This document shows positions 57,209-64,000 of a stretch of DNA of 64,000 nucleotides, in pieces. Every line of letters begins with the position of its first letter. Within the stretch, counting starts at the first letter, position 1. Source of the stretch: Ganoderma boninense (taxonomy: Eukaryota; Basidiomycota; Agaricomycetes; Polyporales; Polyporaceae); assembly GCA_002900995.3 (NCBI GenBank), contig CM035304.1:3853612-3917611 (forward strand), read 5' to 3'. The notes beneath the pieces are model-generated. The model made no database searches, was not told the origin of the DNA, and was given only the letters and a program-made list of their open reading frames with translations. Made by a program: the position numbers and the translations under genes.

Positions 57209-59329
57209 ATGACGCTGCATCCTAGCCTCTTACTCCTCATTCTCGGTGCCATCGTATTCGTCCTCCGAAAGAGAATGAGAAGAGGCCCATCTCTACAACT
57301 CCCACCTGGACCACCAGCATGGCCGCTCATCGGGAATGTACTCGACGTTCCCACTAATGGAGCTCCCGGATTTCATGAATTATGTCAAAAATATGGTGCG
57401 TATATTGCATCGTCTTGCGTACAATTTTTATTCTGATCGTCCATTTCAGGCGACATCGTCCACCTCAATATTGTTGGCAAATCCATGATCATACTGGGAT
57501 CCCAAGAAACTGCATCGGACCTCCTCGACAAGAGGTCCTTGAATTATTCGGATCGGCCCCCCTCCCCTATGGTGGAGATGTACGCGGCGTCTTCTTCGTG
57601 CTTCTCTTCCATCATCTGCTGACCCGCCCTACGGTCGTCCTTCAGCACCGGGTTTGGCTGGTCGTTTGCCTTCCGGAAGTATGGCACATTCTTCACCCGA
57701 GCAAGACGCGCGTTCCACCAGTTTTTCAACCCGACAGCCTGTCTCAATTACGCGGCCGACCAACGCCTTGAGGCCCACCGCCTAGTGACGCGTCTCATTG
57801 ACAGACCGGAGGCATTCTTGGATCACATCGAACAGTAAGGCACCGCCTGCCTGCTTCCATCCCCGCTAGCCCCGTCCCTTGTGTCCTATTAGTCGCATGT
57901 TGTCACGAGAGCTGATGTGGACATATTTATAGCATGTTCGGGTCCTCTATCATGCGAGTCGTATATGGGCTGGAGGTGGACGAGGAGCCTGTCGACTATC
58001 TCAGGATGGCCGAGGAAACGATGGCGATCTTCTCGGAAACGCTCCAGCCGGGAAAATACATCATTGAATTTCTCCAGTTCCTCCGCTACTTCCCTTCATG
58101 GGTTCCTGGAGCGACAGTGAAGCGCAAGGGGCCGGCTTGGCGGCGGGTGGTGTGGAGGCTCGTCGAAGAGCCATGGAACTTCGTGATGGCGTCTATGGTA
58201 AGTTTCTTTTGCTGACTGGCAGGATCTTTGATTCGCCGAAGAACTTAACGCCATGGTAGCGCGAGGGAGCTGTACGCCCTTCGATGGCAGCTTCCCTGAT
58301 GGCGAACGTGCCTCAATCATATGGCGAAAGCACCCATGTATCTGAGGAAGAAGAGCTCTTCCGTAGCACTGCCGCCTCGGCATACGCAGGTGAGTATGAA
58401 CCGCCTCCACACGTGCCGGGAAGACCTTGAGCTGACACAAGAAAATAGCGGGAGCAGATACGGTGAGAATGGGACAAGGATGCGGTGCATCAGGGAGGAA
58501 CTTGAAGCTAATATCCTTGAAACAGATACTGTCTCTCGTTACGGTCTTCTTCCTCGCAATGGCGACGCACCCGCAGGTGCTTAAGAAAGCACAAGCAGAA
58601 CTGGATGCAGTCGTCGGGCCCGATAGGCTCCCAGAATTCGAGGACCGGGAGTCGCTCCCATACATCCGTGCGCTCATGAAGGAGCTGTTTCGATGGCGGG
58701 TCTCGGGGCCACTCGGTTTTCCTCACTGTAGCAGTGGAGGAAGACGAGTACAGGGGATACCGCATCCCAAAAGGCGCCATCCTCGTTGCCAACATTTGGT
58801 AACTTGAATGAGTTACCACCTCCTGGTCATATGTTTAACTGACTTACTGGCAGGGCGGTCTCGCGCGACCCGAACATGTACCATGACCCAGATACCTTCA
58901 TGCCCGAACGGTTCCTCAAGGATGGAGAGCTGAATCCGGACGTGCGCGACCCCGCCACTTTTGCCTTTGGGTACGGAAGGCGGTAGGTCTAATTGAGTCT
59001 TCCGGGATTTCTCCATCAAGTTTAACGGCTTTGTGCATTGCACCAGGATTTGTCCAGGGAGGCATTATGTGAATTCAATGCTGTTTATTGTCGTCACCAC
59101 CATCCTGCATACACTGTCAATCACCCCACCGCTCGACAAGGACGGCAACCCTGTCCGCTTGGAAGGCAAGATGACGTCTGGGCTTGTAGCGTAAGTGGCA
59201 CTGAAGGTTATTGTCGACCACGATTGATTCACTTCGAGCAACAGACACCCAGAGCCATTCGAATGCGTAATCAAACCGCGGTCCGAAGAAGCCGTTGCAC
59301 TTGTACGACGAGCTCTAGAGATATCGTAG
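57209..59329 (+). CDS. Cytochrome P450 monooxygenase, ten exons
   Basis: Membrane-anchored P450 of the large basidiomycete families resembling CYP64/O-methylsterigmatocystin oxidoreductase; 514 residues; substrate unknown. Exons: 57209-57395, 57450-57579, 57646-57834, 57933-58197, 58260-58389, 58449-58462, 58526-58798, 58854-58982, 59047-59190 and 59245-59329. N-terminal anchor SLLLLILGAIVFVL, proline hinge LPPGPPAWPLIGN, I-helix AGADT (a 14-base exon supplies most of it), K-helix ELFR, PERF region MPERFLKDGELNPDV, and heme loop FAFGYGRR-ICPGRHYVN with the Cys ligand. The start at 57209 was chosen because it precedes the anchor. One frame change near 58733 falls between SGPLGFPH and VAVEEDEYRGYRIP. 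All other joins are in phase, so I read the gene as functional apart from this possible error. Confidence 0.9.
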
Positions 59330-59579
59330 GGCCCGAGATCCGGAGAATGCAACGATCCGAGTGCCTTGCGATCCCAGTATCATGCGAGACTTCTAGAAGA
59401 TCCCCAGTGTATCACAGCAGATTCACGTCAGTGATAAACGTTCAAAAGTGCTTCATTCGAAACCGCACTTATATAGAAAGCCTCCTTCGCCACTGCATCA
59501 TTGAAACGTCACCGCCACGCCGGCATAACACACGTTTGACCTCTATCTCGCATCATAGAATCCTGAGCAGGAAGGTCAC

Positions 59580-60260
59580 GGAAGGTGAGCCCACTCGGAT
59601 CTGATCATAGCTTCTGCTTTCTTCGAAAGGGGGCGAATGTCGCACTCGAATACTTCGTGGAAGCTGTGCAGCGCAGTGATTGCGACCACGCAAGGGGCGT
59701 TTCTCGACAACTTGAAGGAATCACGACAGGAATCCAGGCCTGCATCTTGCCTTCGGGGCGCTTGGGTGCCCCGGACGCATCGCACCGTGGTCTGATGGTG
59801 AACGTGTGCAGCACGGACGCGATGGTCAGGAAGAGTCACGCTTCCGCGAAGTAGCGTCCAGGGCATATCCTGGTGGGCAACTCCCGTCAGCGGAGTGTAC
59901 AATGTGTTGTCTTTTCGACAAGGAGCAGAAGAGGTAGAATGGAACTTCCATGGCCAAAGGCGCAGAGCCTGGGATCGAGAACGTCAGGGTTGAGCACGCC
60001 GTCTCTGAGGAAGCGTTCTGGAACGAAATTCTCTGGGTCAGGGTACATCTGTGGGTCACGAGAGATGGCCCTTGGAAGACCGAGATCCATGAGTCCTTGC
60101 TATCCAGGGACGCGAGCGAGAGCGGAAGTGCTCACCATAAACTGGGAAAAATCATTGATCCCTTGGGGATCCTGTACCCACGAAATATGTCGTCGCTCCG
60201 GCCGGGGACCCATGAGGGAACCCCAGGCCGACAACTTGCCTCCACCTCCAGAATTAAACT
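59580..60260 (-). pseudogene. Truncated cytochrome P450 relic
   Basis: Minus-strand remains of the last third of a P450. Recognisable pieces: RSDDIFRGYRIPKGSMIFPS, AISRDPQMYPDPENFVPERF then LRDGVLNPDVLDPRLCAFGHG, a possible heme-loop continuation SCPPGYALD, and a C-terminus ECDIRPLSKKAEAMI. The N-terminal two thirds, including the I- and K-helices, are absent; the pieces lie in different frames and the heme loop is interrupted (expected FGxGRRxCPG). The sequence is related to the intact gene next door but not a copy of it, since its heme loop reads FGHG rather than FGYG. Confidence 0.8.
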
Positions 60261-62460
60261 AGAATGAACGATATAGAAGCACTGAGCGCGGTTGACCTTG
60301 CGTGGCCCTGGGGAGACGGTCGTTTTGAGTCGTGCAGAAGCGTCGACACCCGAAAGGTCCCCAGCACATCAGTACTGAGTCCGTGGACTAACCAGTGTCA
60401 GTGACACAAATATTAATGTCAAGGCTTTCACTCAGGCCCAGGATGCGTTAATCATGTCGTTAGTTTTAGGGCTGGGAGAGGTGACGGTAGGAGTGCTGGT
60501 CTCATACCAAGGTAAGAACGGATTGTGTCGAGCTGGCAAGTAGCCTGAGGAGAACATGGTCATCGGACTTGAAGATGGCCACGGGTACATCAGCAAAAGC
60601 GCAAACTTTCTGCAGGGCGCTACCAATCCCGCAGAGAAATGCAAGAGTTCGCAGGCCCCGGCTCCATCCGGCAGGGCTCTACAGTGTTAAGGCAGGCACG
60701 TCTGTTGCGTAGGATCATATCGCACGCGATATCTACTGTAGAATCCTGCAGTTCATGGGCCGGACCGATGACTGCATACCCTTGTAAGATGCCGGCGGAT
60801 ACGCCCTCTAATTACAAGGTCACGTAGAATACCGGCCGCCACGTCTCCTTCCATCACAGCTACTATGGTTAGCCCACACAACATCGCCAACTTGACATTC
60901 ACGTCTATTCACGTTCGACGGAGTTCGAGCGCCGACCCTCAGTGGTTTCCCCGATTAATTCAGGCTGGCGGCACGTCAACTTGAGGCTGCTTGGCTCGCC
61001 ACCACCTAAAGGAGTCCCTAGATGTGCACCCCAGAGAGCCGCGCTGCGCCCCAATTTTTCGTGCAGACTGCCCACGAGTTCGATCCTGGACCGCATGACT
61101 CGGACTTGCAGCATGATGTATCGTTGCGCTCGGGACCTGGCGCAGGGCGCTTCGGACGCGACTTGACTGTTCCAATCTCGCTCTATCTCTTCTGTGGCTG
61201 GGCTCTTCGCCTCTTCGCTGCTTTTTTCTCTCCCCCCTGGTGGATCCTGATTCTCATCCTCCGTCTCTTGAAGCTCGAAGCTTCAAGTGGAAGGCTCGAA
61301 GGTACGTCTACTTGACTTTGTTTACCGGGCCTTTCAGCCGATCTTATAGCAGGTGCGTATCCGCGGATCTTGGTGCATCTTTGGTTTGTGGTTTATTGTG
61401 GAGTGTTTTGGGCCCATAAGGTGAGTCTGGATCGTGTCCTTGCACCGAGAGTATACAGGTGAGTGCTCTCCGGATCTCGACGCATTCAGGCGAGCTGCCA
61501 TCCAGGTACGTGCTGAGCGGTCTTGTTCACGAACTGTTCAGGTGAGTGAGTCTATGGCTATCATCGTGTTCCCCGCCTTGGGCTCGCGCTCCCTTTCTCC
61601 GTCTCTCTATGTCCTTGGCCCCTAGTGAGCCTTATTCTTTGCAAGGTGCGTTTATTTGTTGTGTGCTTTGGATTTTTCGCTCGCTGTCGTCGAGCCATGG
61701 CCCTCTCCCCCCTCCTTTTCCGCATACTTATCATGTGAATTGTCATACACCTAGTGACCCGGAATGTTCGCGTGTTGATTGTGAATTATGTACGTTGTTG
61801 TAGGATCATCAATTCAATATATTTCTTATTCAGTGACATTTATTGGAGGTGTCGGAATCGTGGACTATCCAAATTACCCAATAATATTCGTAGGAATCGT
61901 AGGCCCCTACAGAGCACCAGCGGGCCTCTTCCAGACTGCTACAGCTGCAAATAGGATATACTACAAAGTCCTGCAAGGCTCTACAAGCTGTTAGTGCTCG
62001 GACTATAGGGGCATACAGTCCTTTGCGCACTATCCTGTATGTCCCTACAGAGTCTTACCAAATTCTACAGGAGTCCGTGAGGTGCTTACGATGCCCTACC
62101 AACCTTACAGATGATTACTCGACGCTGCAGATCCTTGCAGACTCACTGCCCAGTTTGCTGATGCTAGCCTTTGCCTGATTGGGCCCACTCGTCCCATGAT
62201 GGCACGTGTTGTGCCAGCATAGGCGCTTTGAAGTTTGAACGTCGACCAGTCCGCCAGACAAAGACATCTTGACTCGTATTCCTTCTTTTGGCTTTCGACA
62301 CATTAATTGAAAGGCGCCATCGCAGAGAGCGCGTCATTGCTACATATGTGATGCACAAATTCCAGCGCACTATCACTGGGGCAATGTAAAAACGTCCGTA
62401 TGCAGTTGGAAAAACCACCATAACATAAACATATATACATACCCAACATCCTGGCGGGAT
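60261..62460. other. Gene-poor 2.2 kb with many splice-donor-like sites
   Basis: No protein family is recognised. Between 61300 and 61650 seven strong donor sequences (AG followed by GTACGT, GTGCGT or GTGAGT) occur at about 61301, 61352, 61420, 61459, 61505, 61541 and 61645, several directly preceded by acceptor-like ttcag or tatacag. From 61880 to 62110 the words ctacag and ctgcaag are frequent. It could be a non-coding or tiny-exon transcript, or decayed repeat DNA. Confidence 0.4.
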
Positions 62461-64000
62461 CTAGCACGACTCCTTGTCTGCGTTGATCCCAGTGATGCTC
62501 GACGTCGAGAAGTCCCACTTCCGCCCCTCCATCTCTGTCGCCACGCCGATCTGGATGCTAGTAGTAGGCGTCTGCTCGCCCGACATCTACGAGTCGTCGA
62601 TGCGGCGCCGTCAGCACCCAGCTCTACACCGGCAAAAGACTATTAACTGTGGAAGTCTCACCTGTGGGACGTTCCAAGTCTCAGCCTGCGCGCGCTGTTG
62701 GGCGAAGAGGAAGATGTTCGGGTTGGAGGTGGTGGGGTTGAAGACGACCGCGCTTCGGTTCGGGTCTCTGCAGTTAAGCCTGCGTTCGCAGTCGCTTCAT
62801 ATTCAGCTGCATGACTTCAATATGAATGGGGTGAATGCACTTACGCAGACAGCAGTGATATTGCGTATACTATCCATAGAGACGAGACAAGATCGGATCA
62901 GAGGGCTAACCTACCAGAATATAGTTCAAATTGACACCTACGGCGCTGGGCGATCGTGCTGAATACGAGATAAGGAGAGTTGGATATGGTCATTGGGGTC
63001 GTTCCCAAGCTCTATAGTGTCGAAAAATACTGAATATGTGGCAAAATGGAAGTCCCGTTCCGTCACTTACAATAAAGAAGGCGAGCGCATTGAATATGCT
63101 GCGATCCAGATGTTGAGCAGAGATGTCAGCCTCGAACGCAACGTAGACAGTACCAGTGCAGCACCCCTGTTCGAGGCCATCAGCAAAGCTTCAAGACAAC
63201 GAGGATGGCCCACACACCTGTGTTCACAATGTAAACGGTGAAAAGGTCCAGCTTGGACTCGGTTCTGGAATGGAATGTCAGCACGAGTGGTGAGGGGGAT
63301 GTTCTGAAAACGCACTTACTTCTTGACCCCAGCGCGGCTACTATGCAGCACAGTGATGAGCGCACTCGTAAACATCATGTCCGCAATGAGCGGCACCGCC
63401 AACGCCGACACAACAAGATCCTATGGAGACGTCGTTTCAAAGCTGGGGTCAGCGGAGCGGGAAGTACGAACGCGAAGGATCTGTGTCAGTTTCCAAAGCA
63501 TGTCGACATGTCTGTCTGATGTGAGACTGCCATAATGGACATGTGAGATCTTTTCCATGCGTCAGTTAATCGGAGGAACTCACGATAGGTACGCCGCGGC
63601 TGAATAGACAAGGTGAACAATAGCACCCAAAGATATATGAACTGACAGAAGGCGTACCAATGCATAGAGCTAGATGCGGAGGTGTAAACGTATGCTCGCC
63701 ATCAAAGTGCCACAGGGAGAGAACGCACCGATCTCTCCGATGAGCAAGAGAACCTGATTGATTCATCCAATGCATTCAGTGGCCTCCCTTAGCAGGAGAT
63801 CGCAGAGGACTCACCGCGAACGCCACAATTACCCGATAGAAACCTCCCACTTCGACTCTATGTCAGTGACCCGTGCATATTATTGCAGTTTGAGACTTAC
63901 ACAGATATACTCGGCGAGCAAAGAAGCTGGTCAAGAAGACGTCAGAGTCGCTACAACAGCATTTCACGACAAAGCAACTTGAACCCACATTTGTGAAACT
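62461..64000 (-). CDS. DUF6534-type multi-pass membrane protein, 5' end outside the window
   Basis: Partial gene on the minus strand; the N-terminal part runs past 64000. The last exon starts MSGEQTPTTSIQIGVATEME (after NVPQ in the exon before) and ends GINADKESC at 62461. Upstream exons encode DLVVSALAVPLIADMMFTSA, LITVLHSSRAGVKK and then TESKLDLFTVYIVNTG, the conserved core of the DUF6534 domain (a serine/arginine loop between two helices and a TxSxxxxLxxYxxNTG helix). These proteins are abundant in agaricomycetes, have about seven membrane helices and no known function. Introns are short with GTAAGT/GTGAGA donors. The middle exons (62800-63300) were not fully resolved. Confidence 0.7.

Noticed and set aside
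10059..58740. Programmed ribosomal frameshifting as the reason for the many frame changes
   Set aside because: They occur in both directions, in unrelated genes, at ordinary homopolymers and without a shared slippery site; sequence error is simpler.
60432..60644. N-terminal piece of the P450 relic
   Set aside because: A hydrophobic stretch only; no proline hinge or helix motifs to link it to P450.
1..64000. CRISPR arrays, bacterial-type operons or phage genes
   Set aside because: Spliceosomal introns throughout; no regularly spaced repeats of the right kind.

Overview
This is nuclear DNA of a filamentous basidiomycete, most likely an agaricomycete and perhaps a polypore. The evidence is the very short phase-matched introns (about 50-65 bp, GT-AG), the high-GC coding sequence packed on both strands, and families typical of mushroom genomes: BTB/POZ paralogues, an F-box-like protein, DUF4246, DUF6534, a copper-fist regulator and a cytochrome P450 cluster. 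The polypore placement is inference; no marker in the window fixes the genus.

Layout. 0-7.4 kb: three related BTB/POZ genes (one broken) around the proteasome subunit PRE1. 7.8-8.5 kb: a three-exon gene of unknown family. 9.2-9.8 kb: two identical intron-containing tRNA-Leu genes forming a 159-bp inverted repeat. 10-15 kb: CDC20 and an unknown coiled-coil gene. 15-16 kb: repeats. 16-18 kb: RRP9. 20.8-24 kb: a copper-fist transcription factor and a Hikeshi homologue, converging. 25.5-27.2 kb: alanine aminotransferase. 28.2-29.7 kb: a secreted aldose-epimerase-like protein. 30.8-32.8 kb: a divergent pair, DUF4536/DMAC1-like and HMG-CoA lyase. 32.8-36.9 kb: gene-poor. 36.9-40.5 kb: ISA1-type Fe-S assembly protein and an ArfGAP. 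41.4-43.7 kb: an MFS transporter. 44.4-45.6 kb: an F-box-like gene. 45.8-50.5 kb: MRE11 divergent from a nucleotide-sugar transporter. 50.7-52.4 kb: a coiled-coil gene. 52.7-56.2 kb: three small terminal-inverted-repeat elements around a DUF4246 gene. 56.4-60.3 kb: one complete cytochrome P450 gene between two decayed P450 pieces. 62.4 kb to the edge: a DUF6534 membrane protein cut by the window end.

The genes are a mix of housekeeping functions: protein turnover, cell-cycle control, ribosome biogenesis, DNA repair, mitochondrial metabolism and vesicle traffic. I see no biosynthetic or defence operon. The most notable structures are (i) two short elements sharing the same 11-bp termini and each flanked by a perfect 3-bp target duplication (CACTA/CMC-like), (ii) an unrelated TIR element between them, (iii) the palindromic tRNA-Leu pair, and (iv) a P450 gene flanked by relics.

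Caution for any reader: at least fifteen conserved genes or domains are interrupted by a single-base change of frame, usually inside a homopolymer, and this includes genes expected to be essential (CDC20, RRP9). I read most of these as assembly or base-calling errors, not as pseudogenes. The exception is the second BTB gene, which carries a 14-bp tandem duplication.
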